Assembly: GCF_011682065.1 (NCBI RefSeq)
Contig: NZ_VUYU01000037.1
Location: forward strand, 1 to 61,680
Direction: 5' to 3'
DNA: 61,680 bases
Origin: Massilia rubra
GTDB taxonomy: Bacteria > Pseudomonadota > Gammaproteobacteria > Burkholderiales > Burkholderiaceae_D
Each line of letters starts with the position of its first letter. Position 1 is the stretch's first letter. The notes under the pieces are model-generated. The model saw only the letters and a list, made by a program, of their open reading frames with translations. It did not search any database and was not told the DNA's origin. Shown here one piece after another: positions 8,812 to 18,431 of the stretch. The position numbers and the translations under genes are program-made.

Positions 8812-9233
8812 GCTGCCAGTTCCCGCGCCAGCCACGCCAGGCTGGCCCGGTCGAGCGCAATCGGCTGGCCCAGCGGCAGCACTTGTTCAGGCGCGTCCCA
8901 CAGCAAGAACGGCACGTGCGCGCCACGCCCGGCCAGGTTGGCCAGCACCAGGTCGAGCGGCAGTTGCGGCGCGACGTCGGTGGGCAGCCACAGCATGCGC
9001 TGGAGCGGGTCCGGGGCGCAGTAGCGCGCGCCGTCGACCCACGGCAGCGCGGCGGCGCGCCCGAGCAGCACCAGCATGTCGCGCGTGGCCACCGCCGTCA
9101 GCGCGGCCAGTGCCTCGTCATCGCAGCGCGCCAGGCGCGCCAGTACCTGGCGCATCGCGGCGCCTTGCGAGACTTGCCCGCGCGCTTCCGGCGCGCTGCC
9201 GGCGGGGCGCGCCATCCATCCCAGCGGGCTCAT
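8808..9233 (-). CDS. Small accessory protein of the MoxR/propeller operon
   Basis: 141 aa. The ATG at 9233 shares its A with the TAA stop of the MoxR gene (TAATG), and its stop overlaps the next start, so it is firmly embedded in the operon. It is rich in Ala and Leu, with no signal peptide or membrane segment. Features are an N-terminal MSPLGWMARPAGS, a central ARYCAPDPLQRMLWLPTD and a hydrophobic VPFLLWDAPEQVLPLGQPI. Short proteins between the ATPase and the vWA/propeller genes are typical of bpX ternary systems (possibly the bpX5-type family; I cannot confirm this without a profile search). It may be an adaptor between the ATPase and the propeller proteins; this is inference. Confidence 0.68.
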   Translation of the reverse strand: MSPLGWMARPAGSAPEARGQVSQGAAMRQVLARLARCDDEALAALTAVATRDMLVLLGRAAALPWVDGARYCAPDPLQRMLWLPTDVAPQLPLDLVLANLAGRGAHVPFLLWDAPEQVLPLGQPIALDRASLAWLARELAA

Positions 9234-10354
9234 TACGCGCCCTGCACGGCCACCACCAGCTGCGCGCGGCGCGCCGACAGTTCCGGCGGCAGGTTGTCCT
9301 TGCCGAAGTTGGCGTCGATTTCGCGCAGCAGCGCTTCCGCTGCGCCGCGGAAGGCGTCGCCACGGGCGCCGCCCAGCAACTGGTCGGCGCTTTCGGCCAG
9401 GCGCGCGATGCGTGCCAGCGGCTGCTGCACGGCCGTTTCGACCACCGCGTGCAGGAGCGGATGGCGCGCCTCGGCCAACAGCTCGCGCAGGGTTTCGCGC
9501 GCGCTTTGCTGGCCGGCGGCGCTGGTCACCACGTACACCAGCGGCCACAGGTCGGCGCGGGTGGCCACGCTGCGCCCGGCCAGCACGGCGGCCGCCGCGA
9601 TCAGTTGCTGGGCCTTGACGATGCGCCGGTCCGACAGGATGATCTGCGCCCCGCGCAGCTTGCGCACCGCCTGCGCCAGGTCGGCGCGAACGGGCTGCAT
9701 GTCCACCAGCGGCACCGCGCGGTGCAGGGCGTCGAGCGTGGCCATGTCGGCGCGCGGCGTGATGGCGCGCTGGCCGACCGCCCAGCCGCCGGCCAGCAGG
9801 TCTTCGAGGCGCGCGTCGGGCACCGCCTCGACGAACACGTGCAGCAAAAAGCGGTCGGCGAACGCGGCCAGGCTGTCGTCGTCGGGCAGCGCGTTGGAGG
9901 CGGCCACGCACAGCCGCAGCGGACAGGCGATATGCGTGTGGCCGCGGCGGAACTGGCGCTCGTTGAGAATGCCCAGCAGCGTGTTGAGGATCGCGGTCGA
10001 ACCGAGGAAGACTTCGTCCAGAAAGGCGATGTCCGCTTCCGGCAGCATGCCGGCGACGTCGGTTTCGACCAGCCCGTCGCGCAGCTTGCCCAGGTTGACC
10101 GCGCCGAACAGTTCGGACGGCTCGGTAAAGCGCCCCAGCAGATACTCGAAATAGCGCCCGCCCAGGCTTTGCGCCACGCGCCGCACCACGGCGCTCTTGG
10201 CGGTGCCGGGCGGGCCGATGACCAGCAGGTGTTCCTGCGCCACGGCGCCGAGGATCATCAGTTCGGCCAGGTGGTCGCGGTTGATCAGGCCATCGGCGGC
10301 TTCGCGGATGGCGTCGCGCAGGGTCGCTGCGGCTTGCTTGACTGGGGTATGCAT
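9233..10354 (-). CDS. MoxR-family AAA+ ATPase, RavA-like, heading the propeller operon
   Basis: 373 aa, first gene of the leftward operon. Walker A is GPPGTAKS (residues 47-54), Walker B IAFLDE (about 109-114, D113/E114), sensor-1 region AASNALPDDD and an arginine finger in AFADRFLLHV, so it should hydrolyse ATP. The RFTEPSELFG and ILNTLLGILNERQF segments are typical of the RavA branch of MoxR ATPases, which act as chaperone-like remodelling machines on vWA partners. Here the downstream partners are a 141-aa protein and five vWA-like/propeller proteins. ATG at 10354 chosen because it starts MHTPVKQAAATLRDAI, the usual N-terminal helix before the P-loop. No DNA-binding or membrane segment is seen. 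Confidence 0.9.
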   Translation of the reverse strand: MHTPVKQAAATLRDAIREAADGLINRDHLAELMILGAVAQEHLLVIGPPGTAKSAVVRRVAQSLGGRYFEYLLGRFTEPSELFGAVNLGKLRDGLVETDVAGMLPEADIAFLDEVFLGSTAILNTLLGILNERQFRRGHTHIACPLRLCVAASNALPDDDSLAAFADRFLLHVFVEAVPDARLEDLLAGGWAVGQRAITPRADMATLDALHRAVPLVDMQPVRADLAQAVRKLRGAQIILSDRRIVKAQQLIAAAAVLAGRSVATRADLWPLVYVVTSAAGQQSARETLRELLAEARHPLLHAVVETAVQQPLARIARLAESADQLLGGARGDAFRGAAEALLREIDANFGKDNLPPELSARRAQLVVAVQGA

Positions 10355-10431
10355 GGGCGTGTGCGGTGCGGCTGGGCTCGTGCACGCGTCGGTGCTGCAG
10401 GAACTTTTATTGCCAGGGTTTAAGAATTGTA

Positions 10432-10437
10432 ATTATA
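10432..10437 (-). promoter_or_regulatory. Possible -10 box for the MoxR/propeller operon
   Basis: On the minus strand this reads TATAAT, in an AT-rich island (10405-10470) unlike the surrounding GC-rich DNA, about 78 bases before the MoxR start codon. No good -35 hexamer is seen 16-18 bases further upstream, so a weak or activator-dependent promoter is the most that can be said. The interval 10355-10473 between moxR and the end of pbpC holds no gene. Confidence 0.35.
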
Positions 10438-10473
10438 TCAAACAGAATACGGCTGGCTTGTTGTATTAAGGCA

Positions 10474-12561
10474 CTAATTTGCCTTGCTGCCGCGCACGCT
10501 GAAGCGGGTCGCCGCGACCACCTTGTCGCCGGCGTCGACCAGCGCCAGTTCGTGCTCGCCGGCGACCGGTTGCCAGGCGTGGCTGGCCGCGCCCGCGCCC
10601 AGCGCCACCCCGTCGAGGCGCCAGGAAAGACCCTGCGCGCCCTGGGCGCGGAACACCACCCGCTCGCGGCCGGCCGGAATATCGGGGTCGAGCGCGATCA
10701 CGCCGTCCGGGCCAGGATACAGGATGGCCGCGCGGCGCTTCTCCGTGCCCAGCAAGGTCACCTGCGCGCTCTCGGTGCCGCGCACGAACCATTCGCGGCG
10801 CGGCGCTTCCAGGGCCGGCTGGTAGCTGACCGTTTGCTGCACCAGCCCTGGCGGCGCGGCCGGGGCGCGGCTGGGCAGCGCGCGGTGCAGGCGCTCCATC
10901 ACGTCGCGCCAGACCGGCGCGGCGCCGGTCACGCCCGACACATCCCACATCGGACTGCCGTCGAAATTGCCGACCCAGACCGCCACCGTGTATTTTTCTG
11001 AATAGCCGACGCACCAGTTGTCGCGCATGTCCTTGCTGGTGCCGGTCTTGACCGCGCTCCAGAACGCGGTGGCCAGTTCGTTGCGCAGTCCGAAGGTGAG
11101 GCTGCGCGCGGCCCGGTCCGACAAGATGTCGCCGACGATGAAGGCCGTCTTCGCATCGAGCACGCGGCTCTTCGCCTGCGCGGCGCGCGGCTGCAAGGTG
11201 ACGCTGCCACGCAGGCCGCCGTTGGCCAGCGTGCGGTAGGCGTTGGCCAGCTCCAGCAGCGAAACGTCGCCCGAGCCGAGCGCCAGCGAATAGCCGTAAA
11301 ACGCGGCCGGCTCGGACAGGCTGTCCATGCCGAGCGCGCGCAGGCGCGCATGAAAGCGCTCCAGGCCCGTCAACTGCAGCATGCGCACCGCCGGCACGTT
11401 GAGCGAACTGGCCAGGCTGGTGCGGGTACTGACCCAGCCCTTGAACTGGCGATCGTAATTCTGCGGCACGTAGGGACCGGCGGCGGTGGCGATCTCCAAC
11501 GGCGAATCGTCCTGCGGCGAGGCGGCCGTGATCCAGCCGCGCTCCATCGCCAGCTGGTACAGGAACGGTTTCAGGGTGGAGCCGGCCTGGCGCAGCGCCA
11601 GCACGCCATCGACTTCGCTGGCGCCGCCGTTGGCGACGTAGGCGACGATCTCGCCGCTGTCGTTATCGATGGCCACCAGCGCGCCCTGGGTCACGTTGCG
11701 CTCGCGCAGGGCTGCCAGGTGGGCGTGCAAGGTGTCGACGGCGTCGCGCTGGATGCCCGCGTCGAGCGTGCTGCGCACCTGGCGCGCGCTGCCTTTGAGC
11801 AAGCGCTGGGCCACGTGCGGCGCCTGCGTTGGCGCGGCGGCGGCGGCCGGCCGGCTCAAGGCGGCCGCCACGTCCCACTCGATGCCGGCGCACTTGGCCG
11901 CCGGGTTGATCTCCCTGGCCAGTGCGCAGGCGCGCTGCGCCACCACGCGCGGCGCCGCCGACGGCGCGCGCAGCAGGCTGGCCAGGATCGCCGATTCGGC
12001 CTGGTTCAATCCCGACGGCGCCTTGCCGAACAGGCCCTGCGAGGCCGCGCCGATGCCTTGCAGCTCGCCGCGAAACGGTACCAGGTTCAGGTAGGCCTCC
12101 ATGATCTGGGCCTTGCTCCAGCCGGCTTCGAGTTCGCGCGCGGCGCTGGCCTGGTCCCATTTCTGGCCCCAGCTGCGCCCGCCCGCGCCGGCGCGCAGGC
12201 GCTCGTCGACCAGCGCCGCGAGCTGCATGGTGATGGTCGAGGCGCCGCGCGCGCGGGTGCGCAGCAGGTTGTCCCAGGCGGCCTTGCCGAGCGCGCCCAC
12301 GTCCACGCCGTCGTGCTGCATGAAGCGCCGGTCTTCGGCCCGCACCAGCGCCAGGCGCATGGCCGGCGAAATGTCGGCCAGCCCCACCCATTGGGCGCGC
12401 CGCACCGCCATGTCGATCCGCAGCGAATCGATCGGCACGCCGTGGCGGTCGAGCAGTTGCGCGTCCGACGCGCGGTAAGCCGCCCTGACCTGTTCGGGCG
12501 TGGGCACGGCGTGCGCCGGCGCGGCCAACGCCAGCACAAGCGCCGCGGCAAGGCGGCGCAT
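10474..12561 (-). CDS. pbpC: Penicillin-binding protein 1C (bifunctional peptidoglycan glycosyltransferase/transpeptidase)
   Basis: 695 aa. The signal sequence is MRRLAAALVLALAAPAHA. The GT51 glycosyltransferase domain shows ALVRAEDRRFMQHDGVD (catalytic Glu), GASTITMQLA and AYLNLVPFRGELQGIG. The transpeptidase domain has SxxK in GSTLKPF, SxN in SLN and the KTGTS box. The C-terminal ~90 residues form the beta-rich extension characteristic of PbpC. It polymerises and crosslinks peptidoglycan at the outer face of the inner membrane. The ATG at 12561 shares a base with the stop of the alpha-2-macroglobulin gene (TGATG), the standard pairing for this gene. It is slightly shorter than the E. coli protein (about 770 aa), mainly at the N-terminus. 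Confidence 0.95.
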   Translation of the reverse strand: MRRLAAALVLALAAPAHAVPTPEQVRAAYRASDAQLLDRHGVPIDSLRIDMAVRRAQWVGLADISPAMRLALVRAEDRRFMQHDGVDVGALGKAAWDNLLRTRARGASTITMQLAALVDERLRAGAGGRSWGQKWDQASAARELEAGWSKAQIMEAYLNLVPFRGELQGIGAASQGLFGKAPSGLNQAESAILASLLRAPSAAPRVVAQRACALAREINPAAKCAGIEWDVAAALSRPAAAAAPTQAPHVAQRLLKGSARQVRSTLDAGIQRDAVDTLHAHLAALRERNVTQGALVAIDNDSGEIVAYVANGGASEVDGVLALRQAGSTLKPFLYQLAMERGWITAASPQDDSPLEIATAAGPYVPQNYDRQFKGWVSTRTSLASSLNVPAVRMLQLTGLERFHARLRALGMDSLSEPAAFYGYSLALGSGDVSLLELANAYRTLANGGLRGSVTLQPRAAQAKSRVLDAKTAFIVGDILSDRAARSLTFGLRNELATAFWSAVKTGTSKDMRDNWCVGYSEKYTVAVWVGNFDGSPMWDVSGVTGAAPVWRDVMERLHRALPSRAPAAPPGLVQQTVSYQPALEAPRREWFVRGTESAQVTLLGTEKRRAAILYPGPDGVIALDPDIPAGRERVVFRAQGAQGLSWRLDGVALGAGAASHAWQPVAGEHELALVDAGDKVVAATRFSVRGSKAN

Positions 12562-15500
12562 CAGCGCCCCACTTCCAGCGCCGCATTCGGCAGCTCGCCC
12601 GACAACTCGGGGCTGTACAGCGCTTCGACGCGGGTTGGCGGAAGGTTGAAGCGGCCCTGGTTATTCAGGCGCACGGTGTAGTCGATGCGCCATTTGCCTT
12701 TGGGGACGAAGTCGTAATACGCGCGGAAGGCTTCGAACGTGCGCTCCTCGAATACCGGCCGCAAGCCGCCGCCCTGGCCTTCGGCGCCGGGCAAGGTGAT
12801 GGCGTCGCGCCCCAAGCCGTTGCCGAGCAAGGTGGCGCTGGCCGGAATCGGATCGTCCAGCGCGACCCAGGTCATGTCGGTTTGCGCTTCCAGGTCGAGC
12901 CGCACGCGATACGTATCGCCGCGCGACCACGCGCCCTTGACCTTCTGTTCGATCGGCGTGATGGTCTTGACGATCTTGTAGCCGTTCGACAGCGGCGCCT
13001 TGAGTTCGAGCGCGGCCAGGCTTTGCACGATGGCCCACGGCTTGCCGCCACCGTTGTGCGAGAGGACCAGGTCTTGCTGGCCCACGCCCCACGGATGGTT
13101 GATCACCGAGACGCCGCGCGCATTCCAGTTGGTTTCCTTGACCGTGTTGCCAAGACCCGCGCTGCTGCTGCCGGTGACCGCCTCGCGTTCGAACTTGCGC
13201 GAGAATTTGTCCAGCGCCAGCACGCCCCAGGCGTTGGCCAGGGTCGAGCCCCAGCGCCCTTTTTGCTGGCGGCCCAGCGTGCCGCGCGCCAGGCGCCCCA
13301 TGTCTTCCTGCCAGGCGGCGTCGTCGATCACGGCCAGCAGCAGGCGGTTGGCGTTGGTGTCGGGCGAGGCCATGAGCCACCACCAGTTGTCGTTCGCCTC
13401 GGTGGAAAACGACAGGCCCGCGCCCTGCAGGTTCAGGCGCGCGCGCAGCACTTGCCGCACCTGCGCCAGTTGGGTGTCGCGCTGCGCCAGCGCCGGGCTG
13501 CGTTGCAGGATCAAGTACCAGTCGATGACGGCCGATGTGGGCCACAGGTTCGGCTCGATCGTGAACGATTCGAGCAGTTCCGGCGCCACCGGGCGCGTGC
13601 GCGACAGCGCTTCCAGCGCGGCGATCTTGCGCACCGCCGTGTCGACCCGGGCCACGCGCGCCGGGCGCGTGAGCTTGCCTTCGACGAACTGGCGCAAGCC
13701 GCCCTCCATGCGCTCTTTCAGTGCGGGGGCGAGCGGGAAGCCGGCTTCGGCGCTGACCGACAGCAGGTAGGCGGTCAGGCTGTCGCTGCCCTGGACCTGG
13801 GTCGGGTAGTACTTGAGCAAGCCATCGGCGTCGATCTGCGCCGGCAGGGATGCCGCCAGCTTGTCCCACAGGGCCGCGTCGCGCAGGGCCACGGCGCGCG
13901 ACGCATCCTGCTCGACGCCGCGGTACTGGTAGGCGCTCATGTAATCGCGCACGCCGGGCAGGCTTTCGCCAAGACGGGCGACCAGGGTGGCGCGCACCCC
14001 GCCCTGCCCCGCCAGGGCGCCGGCCGGGGCCTGCACCTTGATCGTTTGCGGCTGTTCGATGCGCACCAGGGTCGACTGCACGGTACGTACCGGCACCGCC
14101 GGCAGCACCTTCTGGCTGATGCGCAGCTTGTCGCTGGCGCCGGCGCTGCGCGCGTCGATGGTCCATGCGAGCGCGCTGGCGCCGGCCGGCACCTGCACAT
14201 CCCAGCCGGCTTCCTGCGCTTGCCCCGGCGCCAGGGCCAGGCTCTGGCGCGCCAGCACCTTGGGCGCGCCGCCGTCGGCCGCCACGCTGGCGCCGAAATC
14301 GACCGTGAGCGCGGCGTCGGTGGTGTTACGCAGGGTGAAGCCGGCGCGCAGGCGGTCGCCTTCGCGCACCAACGCGGGCAAGCCCGGCAGCACGATCAGG
14401 TCCTGGCTGCTGCGGATTTCGGTTTCGCCGGTGCCGAACATGCCGCTGCCGCCGCTGGCCACGGCCACGATGTGAAACGACGTGAGCGTGTCGTTGAGCG
14501 CAACCGGCACGCGCGCTTCGCCTTTGGCGTCGAGCACGATGCGCGCCTTCCAGAACAGCAGCGTATCGAACAGTTCGCGGCTGCCCTGGCCACCGCCGCC
14601 GCCATGCGGCGCCGCCTTGCGCCCGAAGTGGCGCTTGCCGATCACCTGCATCTGCGCGGTCGCGGTGTTTACCTGCAGCGCGCGTTCCTGCATCATGGCG
14701 CTCAACAGGCGCCAGCTCCGGTTCGGCATCAGTTCCAAGAGGCCGGCATCGACCGCCGCCAGCGCCACTTCGGTGCCGGCCGGCGCCGGCGAGCCGTCGG
14801 CGCGCGTGACTTTCACGGTCACGCTGGCGTTCTCGCGCACCTTGTAATCCTGTTTGTCGGTGCTGACCTTGACCTTCAATTCATGCGCGCTCCAGCCTAC
14901 CTGCACCGGCGCGATGCCCAGTTTGTAGGAAGGCTTACCCAGGTCGACCATGGCGGTCGGCTGCACCCCGGCCACGCGCCCGCGCACCACCAGCGCCGAC
15001 ACAAACGCGTTGGGCGCGTATTTGCCGAGCATGGGGATCGTAAATGTCGGCTCCTTGCCGTCCAAGCGGCGTACATAGGTGTCGAGAATGCCTTCGCGTT
15101 CGACCGTGATCAGCGCGGTGGCGTCGCGGAACGGGCTGCGCACCTGGAAGGTGGCGTCCTGGCCCGGCTCGTAGCGCTTGGCCGACGGCAGCAGGTCGAT
15201 GCGGTCGTTGTCGCCGGCCTGGAACCACCAGTCGCCGGCGCCGGCCACCCAGATGTCGCGCTGGGTGACGGCGACGCGCCGCTGGCTGTCGACGGCGCGC
15301 GCGCGCAGGATCAGGTTGCCATCCGCCGGGGTCCTGAGCTCGCAGCGCAGCAAGCCTTTGGCGTCGCTGCGACCCTGGCAGGCGGTGCCCACGCGCTTGA
15401 CTTCGCTGCTGTTTTCATACGCGTAAAAGCCGCCGATCAGGCGCCGCCGGTGCGTGTAGCTGGTGCGCTGGAACAGGTCGACATCGACCGCCACATCGGG

Positions 15501-18191
15501 CGCCGGCTTGCCGCCCACGCCCAGCACCACCACCTCGATGCTGGCGCGGTCGTTGGCGCCGACCGAGTCGTCGGCCTTGATGCCGACCACGTACGACGAT
15601 GGCCACAGGGCGATGCGGGTCGAGCTCGACAGCGTTTCGCCGTTGGCGTCCTGGTACGACAGTTCGGCCACCAGGTCGCGCGCCCGCTCGCCCGTTGGCA
15701 ACTGGTCGAGGTGCACGCGCGCGCCGCCGGCCTTGTCGAGCACCAGCGCGCGGGTGCGCACGTCGGTCACGGCCGGGGCGTTTTCGTCATCCTCGCTGTA
15801 CTCGTCGTCGTCGAAGCGCGCGTCGTCCTGCACGCCTTCGCGCACGTCGCCCGCGCCCAGGGTGTAGTGCTCGTAGCCCGGAAAGTACAGTACCTTTTCT
15901 TCGGTCAGGGTGCGCAGCTTGACCGGCGCCTTGCCGGCCACGCCGCCGGCCAGGTAGCCGAGCTGCAGGTCCAGGTCGAACGCGGTGGCGCCGACCAGCG
16001 GCGCGGACGGGCCGTTCAGCAGCGCCTTCATGGTCGGCACGCGGAACTGCTCGACGCGGAAGGTGCCGGAAAACTGGCCCACGATCTTGATGCTGTACTC
16101 GCCAAGCTTGGCGCCGGCGGGAATGACCCAGTCGTTTTCGGCGCTGCCGCTGGCGTTCCAGCGCAAGGGCAGCTCGTAGGACGTGCCGCTGCCCTGGTGC
16201 AAAACGGTGATGGTGCGGGCCTTGGCCTCGGCGCCGGTGGTGTCGAACTCGAGGCCGCGGCTGCCGCTGCGGCGCAGGAAGTGCTTCATGTGCACCGTTT
16301 CACCGACGCGCAGCAAGGTGCGGTCGAACACGGTGGCGACGATGCTGGTGTTGCCGCCGGGACTGAACGGCAGGTGGAAGCGCCACGGTTCGATCCCGTT
16401 ATCCCAGTCCGACAAGGTGAAGGTGTAATCGCCCCCGCTGCGGGCGCTGACGAACATGCTGCCGGGACCCTGGCGGCAGTCGCCGCTCGCCAGCGCCTTG
16501 TCGATGCGGGCCACGCCGGCGTTGTCGGTCACGCCCTGCCACAGCAGCTTGCCGGCGCAGTCGCGCACCGCCACCGCCGCCCTGGGCACGGGACGGCCCT
16601 TGTCGAGCGAGGTGACCCACACCAGCGAGGAATCGGCGCCATGCTTGAAATGGGCCGCCATGTTGGTCACCAGCGCGGCAGCGCTGACGTAGGCCTTTAC
16701 CTTTTTGTCGAACAGGGCCACGCCCAGTTTGGGGCTGTCGAATTCGACCACGTAAAAGCCGGCCTTGGGCAGCGGGATGCCGATCACTTCGAACGGGCGT
16801 CCGGCAGCCGGCGCGGGCAAGGTGAACGGGTCCGGCTTGCCGCTCTTGAGGCCCGCGAAGACGGATTTTTGATGTTCGTTGCCGGCGTCGCCGTTCAGGC
16901 GCTTGAGCCAGTCCATGACGTCGAGGTCCTGGCGTTCGCCCTGCACGTCCACGCGCAGCATGGCGCCGGCGCTGCGCAGCTTGCCCGACAGCTTCGTTTC
17001 CACATTGCGTACCGTGACCGGCAACAGGCGCTCGGTGCGCGCTTCGATGATGCCGAATTTGGCCGGGAACTTGATCAGCGGCGGCAGCACATCCATCTTG
17101 ATCGTCATCGGGAACTCGTGCTGGTTGACCAGCGCCCGCCCATCTTCGTTCTTGAGCCCAGGCGGCAGCGCCAGCTTCAGGACGCTCTTTTCAGGAAAGG
17201 GACCGTTGAAGTAGAGATTGCTCACCGGGGCCGCGCGCGCGCCGCCGCTGTCACGGTAGGGTGCATACAGCTTGCCGCCGGCGTCGGTGAGGGTGATCTT
17301 TTCGGCCTGCTCGTGCGGGACCGGGGCGTTGAAGGACAGGCGCAGCGGCCGCAGCGGCACGCACGGGCCGCCGGCGGTCAGGTAGTCGCAGCTGAAGCTG
17401 GCGGAAAAATCGGCCCCGGTGGTAAACGCCAGCGCCTGGTCGGCGCCAGAGGCCACGCCCCCCATGCCTTCGATGCCGGCGCCCCACACCAGCGAGACGG
17501 CCGCGCCCGGCGGCAGCTTGCGCTGGCACTGCACCAGCGCCAGCGGCAGCGACGGGTCATCCTTGGCCTTGCCCTTGGGCTGGGCGCCGCCACGCTTGAC
17601 GTACTCCTTGAGGTAACGCTCGACGAAGCCGTGGCGCGCGGCCAGCACCTGCTCGCGTTCGGCCCCGGCCAGCACCCGCACGCCGATGCGCTCGTTGATG
17701 CCTTCCACCCCGCACCAGGCCTTGGCGGCGATGCTGGCCGGGCGCGCCGGGGCGTCGAGCCCGAGGATGAACACCTGCTGCTCGTCGACGGTGTCGCCGT
17801 TGCCCGGGGTGCTCTCGCGCACGCTCGGGCCGCCCGTATCGAACGCAAAGCGCGTCGTGCCGGCCAGCGGCTGGGCGGCCAGGTCGCGCAGTTCGGGCTT
17901 GAGGGTAAAGCTGCAGCGCACGCCCGGCGCCACGTCGCGCGCGAAGTCGTAGCTCCAGATGCGGGCGTCGAGCCAGCGCCCGCTGCCGTCCTGCGCGCAA
18001 TCGACCGTGAACGGCTCGGCCATGCGGGCGTCGCCGAAGGCCACCATGGGGGCCGAAAAGCGCGCCGTGACCTGGCGCACGGCCTTGACCGTGCCGGTGG
18101 GCGTGAAGGCCTCGACCGTGGTCTGCGCCCGCGCGGCCAGCGCCAGGCAAGCCAGGGGAAGCAGACTCAAGAATTTGGACGGGGCGCGCAT
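12561..18191 (-). CDS. Bacterial alpha-2-macroglobulin, thioester cysteine missing
   Basis: 1876 aa with a GGAGA Shine-Dalgarno before ATG 18191. The signal peptide ends near ARA-Q (residue 22); a cysteine at 15 sits in PLAC, a poor lipobox, so a lipoprotein anchor is uncertain. The size, MG-type beta domains and late alpha-helical TED region fit the bacterial alpha-2-macroglobulins that trap proteases in the periplasm and are encoded beside pbpC. In the expected thioester position the sequence is YQYRGVEQ: Gly1425 replaces the cysteine of CxEQ, so no covalent thioester can form. This resembles thioester-less paralogues (YfaS type) although the gene is in the YfhM-type pbpC context. It is cotranscribed and probably translationally coupled with pbpC. 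Confidence 0.93.
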   Translation of the reverse strand: MRAPSKFLSLLPLACLALAARAQTTVEAFTPTGTVKAVRQVTARFSAPMVAFGDARMAEPFTVDCAQDGSGRWLDARIWSYDFARDVAPGVRCSFTLKPELRDLAAQPLAGTTRFAFDTGGPSVRESTPGNGDTVDEQQVFILGLDAPARPASIAAKAWCGVEGINERIGVRVLAGAEREQVLAARHGFVERYLKEYVKRGGAQPKGKAKDDPSLPLALVQCQRKLPPGAAVSLVWGAGIEGMGGVASGADQALAFTTGADFSASFSCDYLTAGGPCVPLRPLRLSFNAPVPHEQAEKITLTDAGGKLYAPYRDSGGARAAPVSNLYFNGPFPEKSVLKLALPPGLKNEDGRALVNQHEFPMTIKMDVLPPLIKFPAKFGIIEARTERLLPVTVRNVETKLSGKLRSAGAMLRVDVQGERQDLDVMDWLKRLNGDAGNEHQKSVFAGLKSGKPDPFTLPAPAAGRPFEVIGIPLPKAGFYVVEFDSPKLGVALFDKKVKAYVSAAALVTNMAAHFKHGADSSLVWVTSLDKGRPVPRAAVAVRDCAGKLLWQGVTDNAGVARIDKALASGDCRQGPGSMFVSARSGGDYTFTLSDWDNGIEPWRFHLPFSPGGNTSIVATVFDRTLLRVGETVHMKHFLRRSGSRGLEFDTTGAEAKARTITVLHQGSGTSYELPLRWNASGSAENDWVIPAGAKLGEYSIKIVGQFSGTFRVEQFRVPTMKALLNGPSAPLVGATAFDLDLQLGYLAGGVAGKAPVKLRTLTEEKVLYFPGYEHYTLGAGDVREGVQDDARFDDDEYSEDDENAPAVTDVRTRALVLDKAGGARVHLDQLPTGERARDLVAELSYQDANGETLSSSTRIALWPSSYVVGIKADDSVGANDRASIEVVVLGVGGKPAPDVAVDVDLFQRTSYTHRRRLIGGFYAYENSSEVKRVGTACQGRSDAKGLLRCELRTPADGNLILRARAVDSQRRVAVTQRDIWVAGAGDWWFQAGDNDRIDLLPSAKRYEPGQDATFQVRSPFRDATALITVEREGILDTYVRRLDGKEPTFTIPMLGKYAPNAFVSALVVRGRVAGVQPTAMVDLGKPSYKLGIAPVQVGWSAHELKVKVSTDKQDYKVRENASVTVKVTRADGSPAPAGTEVALAAVDAGLLELMPNRSWRLLSAMMQERALQVNTATAQMQVIGKRHFGRKAAPHGGGGGQGSRELFDTLLFWKARIVLDAKGEARVPVALNDTLTSFHIVAVASGGSGMFGTGETEIRSSQDLIVLPGLPALVREGDRLRAGFTLRNTTDAALTVDFGASVAADGGAPKVLARQSLALAPGQAQEAGWDVQVPAGASALAWTIDARSAGASDKLRISQKVLPAVPVRTVQSTLVRIEQPQTIKVQAPAGALAGQGGVRATLVARLGESLPGVRDYMSAYQYRGVEQDASRAVALRDAALWDKLAASLPAQIDADGLLKYYPTQVQGSDSLTAYLLSVSAEAGFPLAPALKERMEGGLRQFVEGKLTRPARVARVDTAVRKIAALEALSRTRPVAPELLESFTIEPNLWPTSAVIDWYLILQRSPALAQRDTQLAQVRQVLRARLNLQGAGLSFSTEANDNWWWLMASPDTNANRLLLAVIDDAAWQEDMGRLARGTLGRQQKGRWGSTLANAWGVLALDKFSRKFEREAVTGSSSAGLGNTVKETNWNARGVSVINHPWGVGQQDLVLSHNGGGKPWAIVQSLAALELKAPLSNGYKIVKTITPIEQKVKGAWSRGDTYRVRLDLEAQTDMTWVALDDPIPASATLLGNGLGRDAITLPGAEGQGGGLRPVFEERTFEAFRAYYDFVPKGKWRIDYTVRLNNQGRFNLPPTRVEALYSPELSGELPNAALEVGR

Positions 18192-18431
18192 GGGTTCTCC
18201 AGGTAGGGCGGTGTTCCAGCTTGGGCCCGCGCGGTGCGGCGGGCTTGGCCGGAATCAAGGCAAGGCGGCGAGTGTTGCAAACATCCCGGACGCTGTCAAT
18301 AACATTGATGTTTTGCTACGCCCGCTCACGGACGAGCCTGTGTGCAGTGCGGCAGGTTTATGGTTAGAATGATCCGTTCTATTGCCGCCGCACAGTCCCC
18401 TGCGCGCGCAGCGCCCACTCAAGAGGCCCGC

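Noticed and set aside
12882-18206. Plus-strand frame of 1774 codons opposite the alpha-2-macroglobulin gene
   Set aside because: His/Gln/Arg/Ala-rich antisense shadow of a GC-rich gene; no motif or start signal, whereas the minus-strand protein has signal peptide and family domains.
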